Below are positions 22,849-31,248 of a stretch of DNA of 38,672 bases, piece by piece (position 1 is the stretch's first letter; every line of letters begins with the position of its first letter). Origin of the DNA: Collinsella aerofaciens (lineage in GTDB: Bacteria; Actinomycetota; Coriobacteriia; Coriobacteriales; Coriobacteriaceae); the NCBI RefSeq assembly GCF_015670745.1, contig NZ_JADPCH010000022.1:1-38672 (forward strand). The letters run 5' to 3'. The notes beneath the pieces are model-generated. The model made no database searches and had not been told where the DNA came from. It saw nothing but the letters and a program-made list of their open reading frames with translations. Position numbers and translations under genes: made by a program.

Positions 22849-22899
22849 TGTGAGCGAATATGTTTGCGGCGAAAGCCGCGATGAGCGGTGGGGTGGCGA

Positions 22900-24861
22900 C
22901 TAGTTGGTCGTACCGGAATCGTCGCCCGTGCTCGTGCCCGAGCCCGAGCCCGAACCAGAAAGTGCGACCGTCAGCGTGATCGTGCTGTCGGTGGACTGCT
23001 TGCCGGTGGGGGAGACGCCCGTAACGGTGGCATCCTCGTTACCGCTCACGGGATTGCCGTTCTGGTCACAGAAGCCGATGTTATAGAAACCGGCGTTGTT
23101 GAGCGCGGTAACGGCGGCGGAAATACTCTTGCCGTACAGGTTGCCCGGGACGGTGGCCTTGCCGGACTTCTTGGCAATGACGACGGTAATCGTGGCGCCG
23201 GGCTTCTGCTTGCCGCTGGGGTTCCAGCTGATCACGGTGCCCTCGGTAACCGAGTCGTTCTCCTGGTAGCTCACGTCGACGCCAAAGCCTGCCATATCGA
23301 GGGCGTTGCGCGCCTGGGCCTCGGTCATGTCGGTCAGGTCGGGGACGGACGTGGTATCCGGGCCGCTCGAGACCTTGTACGAGATGGTCGTGCCCTTCGC
23401 GATTTCCTTACCGGCTTCGGTGCCCTGCTCAAAGACCTGGCCCTCATCAGCCTCGTTGGCCTCCTCGGAGGCGTTGCCCTTCAGGCCAACGCTTGCCAGT
23501 GCGGCTTCTGCTTGGTCCTTGGTTAGGCCGACAAGTTTGGGAACCTCAACCTTTTCGGAGGGCTTGGGGCCCTTGGAGATTACCAGGTTCACCTTGGTGC
23601 CCTTGGTCTTCTTGGTGTTGCCGTTGGGCGTCTGCTCGGCGACCTTGCCCTCGTCGACATCGTCGTTGTAGCTTTGGTCGATGGTGCCGACCTCGAGGCC
23701 AGCTTCCTTGATCAGCTCGACGGCAGTCTGCTGGTCCTTGCCCAGCACATCGGGCACGGTGACCTGCTCGCCGCCAAAGAGTCCTGTGGCAAAGGCCACC
23801 ACGATGCCGATGACGGCAACGGCTGCCACCACGGCGGCGATGATCTTGTTCTTGTTGGATTTGGGCTTTTCGACCTCGTAGGAGCCGGTGGAGCCCGAAA
23901 CCGAGCTACGGGCGGTATTTTGGCCGCTCACGCCCGAGACGGGACGCACCATGGCGCGCGTCTGATCGGAAAGCTCGCGAGTCTTGGTGGCACCCAGCTC
24001 ACTGGGGGCACCGATGATGCGCGTGGGCTCCGAGACGTTGACGGCACGGCCCGACAGGTAGCTGTTGAGCACCTGACGCAGCTCGTCGGCGGTCTGGAAG
24101 CGGTTTGCCGGGTCCTTCTCCATGCACTTGAGGATGATGCGCTCAAGGTCGGCGTCGACACCGGAGTTGATCTGGCTCGGCGGAATAGGCAGCTCGTTGA
24201 CCTGCTTGAGTGCGACCGAGATAGCGTCGTCACCGTCAAAGGGGACGCGGCCGGTGGCGCACTCGTACATCACGACGCCCAGCGAGTAGATATCCGAGGT
24301 GGGGCCGAGGTCCTGACCGCGGGTCTGCTCGGGGCTGACGTAGTGGGCGGTTCCCAGCACGTTGTTGTCTTGCGTGAGGTGGCTGTTCTTGGCGCGCGCG
24401 ATGCCAAAGTCCATCACCTTGATGTTGCCGTCGGGCAGCACCATGATGTTCTGCGGCTTAATGTCGCGGTGGATGATCTCGTGCTTGTGGGCGACCGAAA
24501 GCGCAGAGCTGATCTGCGAGCCGATCTGGGCGACCTTCTTGGGGTCGAGGGCGCCGTGGCTCTTGATGCCGCTCTTAAGGTCGGTGCCGCGCAGGTACTC
24601 CATGACGATGTAATAGGTGTCGCCGTCCTTGCCCCAATCGTAGACGCCCACGATATAGGGGGAGGAGAGACCGGCTGCTGCCTGGGCCTCCTGCTTAAAG
24701 CGTGCGGCGAAGGTTGCGTCGCCAGCATACTGCGGCAGCATGATCTTGACGGCTACCGTGCGGTCGAGAACCTGGTCCTGTGCACGGTAGACGGTCGCCA
24801 TGCCGCCTGTTCCTACCTTATCCTTGAGGAGGTATCTTCCCCCGAGGACCCTCTGTTCCAT
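22900..24861 (-). CDS. pknB: Ser/Thr protein kinase with four PASTA repeats
   Basis: A 653-aa membrane kinase from ATG 24861 (MEQRVLGGRYLLKDKV); ATG 24876 is an alternative, but AGGAG fits the later start. The kinase domain (1-270) has the VGTGGMATV loop, Lys39 in VAVK, HRDIKPQN with Asp133, DFG and the YVSPEQ site. A basic juxtamembrane stretch leads to one membrane helix (IIAAVVAAVAVIGIVVAFAT). The outside part carries four PASTA domains that sense peptidoglycan or lipid II, and a Gly/Ser/Thr tail. It controls wall growth and division. It is the last gene of the operon, 132 bases after the FtsW-PBP gene. Confidence 0.95.
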   Translation of the reverse strand: MEQRVLGGRYLLKDKVGTGGMATVYRAQDQVLDRTVAVKIMLPQYAGDATFAARFKQEAQAAAGLSSPYIVGVYDWGKDGDTYYIVMEYLRGTDLKSGIKSHGALDPKKVAQIGSQISSALSVAHKHEIIHRDIKPQNIMVLPDGNIKVMDFGIARAKNSHLTQDNNVLGTAHYVSPEQTRGQDLGPTSDIYSLGVVMYECATGRVPFDGDDAISVALKQVNELPIPPSQINSGVDADLERIILKCMEKDPANRFQTADELRQVLNSYLSGRAVNVSEPTRIIGAPSELGATKTRELSDQTRAMVRPVSGVSGQNTARSSVSGSTGSYEVEKPKSNKNKIIAAVVAAVAVIGIVVAFATGLFGGEQVTVPDVLGKDQQTAVELIKEAGLEVGTIDQSYNDDVDEGKVAEQTPNGNTKKTKGTKVNLVISKGPKPSEKVEVPKLVGLTKDQAEAALASVGLKGNASEEANEADEGQVFEQGTEAGKEIAKGTTISYKVSSGPDTTSVPDLTDMTEAQARNALDMAGFGVDVSYQENDSVTEGTVISWNPSGKQKPGATITVVIAKKSGKATVPGNLYGKSISAAVTALNNAGFYNIGFCDQNGNPVSGNEDATVTGVSPTGKQSTDSTITLTVALSGSGSGSGTSTGDDSGTTN

Positions 24862-24993
24862 TCCTGCTCCTAACATAACTATTCGCTCAACGATGTGTGT
24901 AGTACCTATGATGTGGCCGCTGGGGCCGTGTGGCGCGTTGCCGCTAACCCTTAGGCCGCGGCGCGCCTCGGGTGTCCGATTCGATCATGGGCA

Positions 24994-27864
24994 TCACGCT
25001 CCCTGTGCGGCAAGCGCCGCGGTCAGGACGATACCGGCGATCTTGGCGGCCTTGACGTCATGCTTGTCGAAATCCTCCAAGGCCACCGAGATGGCGACCG
25101 TGGGTGAATCGTAAGGTGCAAAGCCAACGAACATCGAGTTGACGTTGGTGCCGCCGGTCTCGGCCGAGCCGGTCTTGCCGGCGACCTTGACGCCGGGGAT
25201 TTGGGCATCGGTGCCGGTGCCGGACTGGACGACGGCAAGCATGGCCTGCTTGACCTGGTCGGCCGTGGCGGAGCTGACGGCCTGACCAAGCGAGCGGGAC
25301 TGCGTGGTCTTGACCACGGTTCCGTCCGGGGCGAGTACCTGGGCTACAAAGTACGGGTCCATGACCACGCCGCTGTTAGCGATGGCGGCGGCAATCACGG
25401 CGTTTTGCATGACGGTGGTCTGCGGGCCGGGCGTGTGGTCCATGCCGACAGGCTGGCCGGCGCCGGCCCAGGCGGTCTCCCACTCGGTCATGAGCGACGG
25501 GTCGGCCATGATGGAGGCCGCGGAGGTCAGGTCCTGGCCGAGCTTTTGGCCGTAGCCAAAGGCGTTGGCAAACTGCACGAGCGTGTTTGCGCCAACTTCG
25601 TTTGCCACCTGGCCAAAGACGACGTTGGAGGACACGGCAAAGGCCTGCTGCAGGCTGATGGTGCCGTAGCTCTCGTTGGCATAGTTGGTGACCGGTGCGT
25701 TGCCGATATCCATGGAGCCGGGCGCCTGGTAGGTGCTGGTCAGGCTGGCGGTACCGGTCTCGAGTGCCGCGGAAAGCGTAACGACCTTAAACGTGGAGCC
25801 CGGCGTGTACAGCGCATCCATGGCGCGATTGTACATGGAGCCGTCCTCGCCGCCGCCCGTCTGCAGCAGGGCATCGATGTTGGTGTTGTCGTAGGTGGGC
25901 GAGCTGGCACATGCGAGCACCGCGCCGGTACGCGGGTCGATGACCACTACAGCGCCCTTAAAGCCCTTGAGTGCCTGCTCGGCCGCCGTCTGGATACGCG
26001 AGTCGATGGTGAGCTTGGCGGTGTTGCCCGGCTGGGTCTGGCCCGCGAGCGACGCGATGGCATTGTTCCAGCTGGAGTAGTCCTTAGAACCGGTGAGCGT
26101 GTCGTTCATGACGCTCTCGATGGCGGTGGTGCCATACTGCTGGCTCACGTAGCCAACCACGTGAGCTGCCAGGTTACCGTTGGGGTAGGAGCGTACGTAG
26201 GTGCCGTCCTCCTGCTGCAGCGACTCGGCCAGCGTCACGCCGTCGGACGTGATGATGGAGCCGCGCTGGATGTACTTGGAGCGGGCGATGGTGTGGTTGT
26301 TGGTCGGCATGTCCTGATAGTCCTTGGCCTTAATGACCTGGACATAGGTGAGGTTGCCGATAAGGATGGCGAACAGCGCCGTAAAGGCGAGCACCGCGCG
26401 GGTTAGACGGTTGGCAAGAGCAACGCGGCCGAGCACACCGGATTCAGGCGTGTCGAGCAGGCGACGGCGCATGCGCGAGCCGACGGAATGGCTGCCGCTG
26501 CCGTAGGAAGACGAGGTGGCAAAGCGCGTGCCCGTCGGGGCGGCGGCAGATGCGACCTGATCATCGGTGATGGCGGCCATGGTGCCGGTGCCGGTAAGCT
26601 CGGCCTCGCGTCCGGTCGCCTCGTCACCGGCGCGCAGCAGGAGCGCGACGATGATAAAGCTCGCCAGCAGAGAGGAGCCGCCCTGGCTCATAAAGGGCAG
26701 GGTGACGCCGGTCAGCGGGATCAGGCGGGTTACGCCGCCAACGATCAAGAAGGCCTGGAAGCTGATGGCGGCCGTAAGGCCTGTGGCACTAAAGGCGGCG
26801 AGGTCGGATTTAGCGCGGGCAGCCGTGGTGAGGCCACGCACGGCAAAGAGCATAAACAGGATGAGCACGGCGCCGCCGCCCAAAAGGCCCATCTCCTCGC
26901 CGATAGCCGAGAAGATAAAGTCGGACTCGACGACAGGGATGTTGTTGGCCATGCCGTTGCCGATGCCAACACCGACCAGACCGCCATCGGCAAGCGAGAA
27001 GAGCGACTGGACGATCTGGTAGCCCTGACCCTGGGCGTCCTTAAACGGATCGACCCAAACCTGGAAACGCACCTGAACGTGCGACAGGAACTTGTAGGCG
27101 CCCACGGCTCCAACGGCTAAGAGCGCAAGGCCGATAACGACATACGAAAAGCGCCCCGTGGCAACGTAGAGCATCAGCAAGAAGATGGTGTAGAACAGCA
27201 CGGCCGAACCCAGGTCGCGTTCGAAGACGACGACGAGCAGGCACACACCCCACACGGCAAACAACGGCAGTAGCAGTCGCAGGCGAGGGATCTTAAAGCC
27301 CAAGATCTTGCGGTTGGAGATGGAGAGCAGCTCGCGGTTCTCGGCCAGGTACCCGGCCAGGAACAGCACGATAAAGACCTTGGCGAACTCGCCGGGCTGG
27401 ATGGTAAAGCCCGCGATGCGAATCCACAGCTTGGAGCCCGAGATCGTGGTGCCGATAAAGATAGGCAGCATCAGCAGGATGATGCCGATGATGCCAAAGG
27501 TGTACTTGTAGCGCATGACCACGTCGAGGTTTTTGACCAGTGCGAGCGTTCCCACCATCAGGGCCACCGAGACAAACAGGATGATGAGCTGTGAGATGGC
27601 GAGAGCGGGGGCGAGACGCGTCACGAACGTGATGCCGATGCCCGAAAGTATAAATACGATGGGTAGGATGGCGGGGTCGGCGCCGGGCGCCAAGATGCGC
27701 ACGGCGATATGTGCCGCGGCGAAGGCGGCAAAGAGGCCGATCGGCACGGCGAGCGTCTCAAAGGAGATGGCGGCGCCCGAGGTGAGCACGTACATCGCAT
27801 ACAGCAGGATGACGGGGAACGCCGAGGCGATGAGCAAGAGCAGTTCGGTGTTGCGGCGACTCAT
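24994..27864 (-). CDS. Fused FtsW/RodA (SEDS) and class B penicillin-binding protein
   Basis: A single 956-aa frame from ATG 27864 (MSRRNTELLLLI), with AGGGAG upstream. Residues 1-410 are a SEDS glycosyltransferase with about ten membrane spans; motifs include GSKLWI, QPGEFAK, FERDLGSAVL, GQGYQIVQSL and the FMSQGGSS end. A polar linker (about 415-480) leads to a new membrane helix (VLAFTALFAILIGNLTYV). The rest is a PbpA-like transpeptidase with S690xxK in PGSTFK, S745-x-N747 in SSN and K897-T-G. It therefore polymerises and crosslinks peptidoglycan in one chain. In most actinobacteria these are separate neighbouring genes (rodA, pbpA). The reading frame is intact across the junction. Confidence 0.93.
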   Translation of the reverse strand: MSRRNTELLLLIASAFPVILLYAMYVLTSGAAISFETLAVPIGLFAAFAAAHIAVRILAPGADPAILPIVFILSGIGITFVTRLAPALAISQLIILFVSVALMVGTLALVKNLDVVMRYKYTFGIIGIILLMLPIFIGTTISGSKLWIRIAGFTIQPGEFAKVFIVLFLAGYLAENRELLSISNRKILGFKIPRLRLLLPLFAVWGVCLLVVVFERDLGSAVLFYTIFLLMLYVATGRFSYVVIGLALLAVGAVGAYKFLSHVQVRFQVWVDPFKDAQGQGYQIVQSLFSLADGGLVGVGIGNGMANNIPVVESDFIFSAIGEEMGLLGGGAVLILFMLFAVRGLTTAARAKSDLAAFSATGLTAAISFQAFLIVGGVTRLIPLTGVTLPFMSQGGSSLLASFIIVALLLRAGDEATGREAELTGTGTMAAITDDQVASAAAPTGTRFATSSSYGSGSHSVGSRMRRRLLDTPESGVLGRVALANRLTRAVLAFTALFAILIGNLTYVQVIKAKDYQDMPTNNHTIARSKYIQRGSIITSDGVTLAESLQQEDGTYVRSYPNGNLAAHVVGYVSQQYGTTAIESVMNDTLTGSKDYSSWNNAIASLAGQTQPGNTAKLTIDSRIQTAAEQALKGFKGAVVVIDPRTGAVLACASSPTYDNTNIDALLQTGGGEDGSMYNRAMDALYTPGSTFKVVTLSAALETGTASLTSTYQAPGSMDIGNAPVTNYANESYGTISLQQAFAVSSNVVFGQVANEVGANTLVQFANAFGYGQKLGQDLTSAASIMADPSLMTEWETAWAGAGQPVGMDHTPGPQTTVMQNAVIAAAIANSGVVMDPYFVAQVLAPDGTVVKTTQSRSLGQAVSSATADQVKQAMLAVVQSGTGTDAQIPGVKVAGKTGSAETGGTNVNSMFVGFAPYDSPTVAISVALEDFDKHDVKAAKIAGIVLTAALAAQGA

Positions 27865-27880
27865 AAGCGGCACTCCCTTT

Positions 27881-29815
27881 CTAGTTCTTTTCGGAGGCTT
27901 CGGCCTCGGCGGACTGTTCGGCGGTTTTCTCGGAATCTGATTCGGAGGTCGATCCCTGATTGGTGTTGTCGCGAATCGTTTGCGCGTCGATCACCTGGCG
28001 GGTCTGCTCCTCGTCGATCTGGTGGCGGTACTTGGATATCGTGTCCTGCGCATCGTCGGCACTTGTTTGCGGAATGCCCGCCTTGAGGCGGTTTTGCGTG
28101 TCTTCGGGCAGGTCGGACAGCTTGATGCTGGTTTCGCTTTCGAGCCAGTGGAGCTTGAGTCCGAGTGGCTTGCCGGGCAGGCCGCGCCAGACGGCGACAT
28201 TGCCCTGGTAGGTACCCAGGTAGTACGAGCCGGTGACACCCGTGTAGGCCCAGATGCCAGCTGCCAGCACAAAGACGAGGGCCAGGATGGCGGCGATAGT
28301 AACGTTGCGGCGACGCACGCGTTGCGCCTCGCGCATGACGCCATCGTCAACCAGGTCAACGACTACTACGGTCACGTTGTCGTGGCCGCCGGCGGCAAGC
28401 GCCGCGTCCACTAGGTTGTCGACGCAGATTTGCGCGGTTGAGGACTGCGTGGCGATGTTCTCGATATCGCTATCGGGAATCATGCTCGAGAGGCCGTCAG
28501 AGCACAGGATCAGGCGGTCGCCTTCCTCGATATGCAGAGTGAAGTGGTCGGCATACATGGCGGGGTCCGAGCCCAGTGCGCGGGTGATGACCGAACGGTT
28601 GGGGTGGACGCGAGCCTCGTCTGCCGTGATCTCGCCGGCGTCCACGAGCTCCTCCACGTAGGAGTGGTCGCGGGTCACGCGGATGAGCGTGCCCTCGTGG
28701 AGCAGATAGGCGCGAGAGTCGCCCACGTGGGCGATGGCGAGCGTGTCGTTTTCGATGTAGGCGCAGGTGGCTGTGCAGCCCATGCCGGGCTTGCCCAGGC
28801 CGTTCAGGGCCGCCTCGATTACGGCGGCGTTGGCTGCCTCGACGGCTGCGGCCAGGCGTGCTGCGTCGGCGGACTGTGGGGCCGTCTTGGCAATAGTCTC
28901 GACGGCGATGGAAGAGGCTACCTCGCCGGCAGCGTGACCACCCATGCCGTCGCATACGCAAAAGAGCGGCGACTGCACCAGGTAGGAATCCTCATTGTGC
29001 GGACGCACGCAGCCAACGTCGGAGCGGGCGCCCCACATGAGTTGCGTGGTGGTGCCGGCATCATAGGTCGAGTCGGTCTCGATGCGCTCCTCGGTCAGGG
29101 GCTCAAAGCTCATGGTCGAGCCGGGGTCTTTGAGCTTGGCCTCAACGGCGGCAACGTCGATCTCTGCTGTGTCACCGGGAGAGACGGTGTCGGTCTCGGC
29201 GTTTGATTCAGAATCACCGGTGTCCGGGGAGTCGGGCTCCTCGGAAACGCGGGCGGTCGACTCGTCATCTTGCGGGCTGACGTCTATAGGATCGGGCGTC
29301 GCAAAGTGCGACGGCGCGGGCGTGTTTTGCGACTGGGCGGCGGGCTCGGCCACGGCATCGGACTCGCTTGCGGGCGCAGGCTGCGGGGTCTTGGGTGCAG
29401 GGCGGTCCTCGGGGGATGTCCCCGCCTCGGGCGCCGGCGTAGACGCGGGCGCAACCTCGGATGCCGGGGCTATGGGAAACGCCGGCGCGGCGGGCTCGGG
29501 TGCCGCAAACACCGCAGCGCTCTCGTTGATTGCGGCGGCGACGGGTTCTGCAAAGTGAGCCGGCGCCGGGGTTGCTTCGGGCGCTGTGGGCTGTTCCGCA
29601 GCATGTGCGCCGATGGGCGCTGCTGCGGCATCCTCTTCGCCCTCGTTATCGGCGAGATCCGAAATATCATGCGTTACATGCGAAAGAGGCAGGGAGAACA
29701 CGGTGTCCTCGGGCTCCACGGGTGTGGAGTCCGCCGGAGCGGCGTGGGCCGGTGCAGCTACGGCGGCAGCCGGTGCCTCGGTCATGGTTGCGGACTTGTT
29801 CTCCTCGTCGATCAT
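27881..29815 (-). CDS. pstP: PP2C-family Ser/Thr phosphatase with long N-terminal extension
   Basis: A 644-aa protein. Residues about 258-488 are a PP2C domain with the metal ligands in VGCVRPHNEDS, CDGMGGHAAGE, HVGDSRAY, CSDGLSS and GGHDNVTVV. A membrane helix follows (AAILALVFVLAAGIWAY), then an outside domain and a charged tail. The first 257 residues are Ala/Pro/Glu/Asp/Ser-rich and probably disordered; ordinary PstP proteins lack this. It reverses PknB phosphorylation. The start ATG overlaps the fhaB stop (ATGA). It belongs to the minus-strand operon. Confidence 0.92.
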   Translation of the reverse strand: MIDEENKSATMTEAPAAAVAAPAHAAPADSTPVEPEDTVFSLPLSHVTHDISDLADNEGEEDAAAAPIGAHAAEQPTAPEATPAPAHFAEPVAAAINESAAVFAAPEPAAPAFPIAPASEVAPASTPAPEAGTSPEDRPAPKTPQPAPASESDAVAEPAAQSQNTPAPSHFATPDPIDVSPQDDESTARVSEEPDSPDTGDSESNAETDTVSPGDTAEIDVAAVEAKLKDPGSTMSFEPLTEERIETDSTYDAGTTTQLMWGARSDVGCVRPHNEDSYLVQSPLFCVCDGMGGHAAGEVASSIAVETIAKTAPQSADAARLAAAVEAANAAVIEAALNGLGKPGMGCTATCAYIENDTLAIAHVGDSRAYLLHEGTLIRVTRDHSYVEELVDAGEITADEARVHPNRSVITRALGSDPAMYADHFTLHIEEGDRLILCSDGLSSMIPDSDIENIATQSSTAQICVDNLVDAALAAGGHDNVTVVVVDLVDDGVMREAQRVRRRNVTIAAILALVFVLAAGIWAYTGVTGSYYLGTYQGNVAVWRGLPGKPLGLKLHWLESETSIKLSDLPEDTQNRLKAGIPQTSADDAQDTISKYRHQIDEEQTRQVIDAQTIRDNTNQGSTSESDSEKTAEQSAEAEASEKN

Positions 29816-30228
29816 CGACGGTTCACCTTCATGACCACGTCGCCAATCTGGACTTCGTCGCCCTCACGCAGCGTCGCGGGCTCCACGAGCTGGCGGCCGT
29901 TGACGAGCGTGCCGTTAAGCGAGTTGAGGTCCTCGATGATGAGCGCCGGGCCCTGCAGCGAAAAGCGCGCATGCGAGGCCGAGACGAACGGTTCGTTGAT
30001 GCAGATGTCCGAAGATGGCGAGCGACCGACGATGACGGGGCCGAGCATGTCTACGTGGATGCCGCGGATACCGCGCGGACCCTTGTCCACATCAATCGTC
30101 CAGATAGCCGAGTCGCGGCGCTGCCCGCGCACAAGTCCCACGCCGGTCTTCATGACGGCGAACAGGAAGATATAGAGCAGGGCGACCAGGACGATGCGGC
30201 CTGCAAAAAGGACGATATCGATGTTCAT
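29812..30228 (-). CDS. fhaB: Membrane-anchored FHA-domain protein (FhaB/FipA-like)
   Basis: A 138-aa protein with an N-terminal membrane helix (DIVLFAGRIVLVALLYIFLF) and a C-terminal FHA domain (about 60-138): VIVGRSPSSDICI, SASHARF and LNSLNGTLVNG are the phosphothreonine-binding loops. FhaB/FipA binds phosphorylated division or wall proteins and is a known partner of the PknA/PknB kinases. Its ribosome site AGGGGATAG lies within the end of fhaA, six bases away. Confidence 0.92.
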   Translation of the reverse strand: MNIDIVLFAGRIVLVALLYIFLFAVMKTGVGLVRGQRRDSAIWTIDVDKGPRGIRGIHVDMLGPVIVGRSPSSDICINEPFVSASHARFSLQGPALIIEDLNSLNGTLVNGRQLVEPATLREGDEVQIGDVVMKVNRR

Positions 30229-30234
30229 AAGCGA

Positions 30235-31248
30235 CTATCCCCTAAATTCAAAGGTGCTCAGGCCAAACGTCAGCAGATCGCCGTTGCGCAGCGGGCAGCG
30301 CGTAATGCGGCGGTTGTTGACGAGCGTGCCGTTGGTGGAATTGAGGTCCTCGATCGACCAATCCGAGCCCGTAAAGGTGAGCTGGGCGTGGCGGCGCGAC
30401 ACGTTGGGGTCGCGCAGGGCAATGTCGGAAACTGAGCGCTCGCGACCGATGGTCACCTGTGCGGAGGTGATGCTATGGCTCTCGCCGCTCACGACGTCGA
30501 CGAGCTGGGCGAGCGGGCGCTGCGGGGCGCGAGTGCTCGCCATGTTGGAGGCGATGCCGGCTGCGGCGCCTAGGCCCACGGCGGCACCGGTCGCGGCGGC
30601 TCCGCCCATGCCGGCAAGCGCGTCGCGCGAGACGGTCTGCGGCACCGGGATGGGTGCGGCGGCGGGGTCGGGGACGCTAGGCGCGAAGGGGTCTGCCACG
30701 GCAAGCGGGTCGGGAGCGGCGGCGCGAGGCGTCGGCTGCTGCTGGGGCATGGCGGCGGGGCGCTGCTGCTGCGGGGCAGCAAACTGCTGCTGGCCGGCGC
30801 GCGGGGCGCTGGCGGCACGGCTTGCCGCGGAGTTGTTCTGGCCCAGGCCGTTTTGATAGGCGCGCTCTTCTTCGTACAGGCGGCCGAGCGTGGGGGCATC
30901 GACGTTCTCGGCAAAGACCGAGAACTTGCCGGCGCGCAGCTGCGGATCGATCATAAAGCGCACGAGGGGCTCGCCGACAAAGACATAGCGGCGCTTTTCG
31001 GCCTGCGCCTTCACAAACTCGCGGACCTCGCGTGAAAGCTCGGGGTAGAACGGGGCGAGCATGGGATCGTCGTCGGCGGCGATAAGGATGGTATAGAGTG
31101 CCGGCGCCGTGTTGACGCCGTTGATCACCAGAGTCTGATCCTCCATGTCGCGAGCGGCCTGCTTGGCAAGCTTCTTAAAGGAGAACGGGGCACGGGTGGC
31201 ACCGAAGATGCCGGCCACGTGGTCCTCGAAGATGTTCAGGAAGTTCAC
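30235..31248 (-). CDS. fhaA: FhaA-like protein: DUF3662 plus FHA domain
   Basis: A 337-aa cytoplasmic protein. Residues 1-125 form the DUF3662 domain (MNFLNIFEDHVAGIFGATRA). The middle is a Pro/Gln/Ala-rich linker. Residues about 250-337 are an FHA domain: VTIGRERSVSDIAL, VSRRHAQL and LNSTNGTLVNN. In mycobacteria FhaA binds the phosphorylated pseudokinase of MviN and slows peptidoglycan synthesis. The start overlaps the stop of the upstream kinase gene (ATGA). Confidence 0.93.
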   Translation of the reverse strand: MNFLNIFEDHVAGIFGATRAPFSFKKLAKQAARDMEDQTLVINGVNTAPALYTILIAADDDPMLAPFYPELSREVREFVKAQAEKRRYVFVGEPLVRFMIDPQLRAGKFSVFAENVDAPTLGRLYEEERAYQNGLGQNNSAASRAASAPRAGQQQFAAPQQQRPAAMPQQQPTPRAAAPDPLAVADPFAPSVPDPAAAPIPVPQTVSRDALAGMGGAAATGAAVGLGAAAGIASNMASTRAPQRPLAQLVDVVSGESHSITSAQVTIGRERSVSDIALRDPNVSRRHAQLTFTGSDWSIEDLNSTNGTLVNNRRITRCPLRNGDLLTFGLSTFEFRG

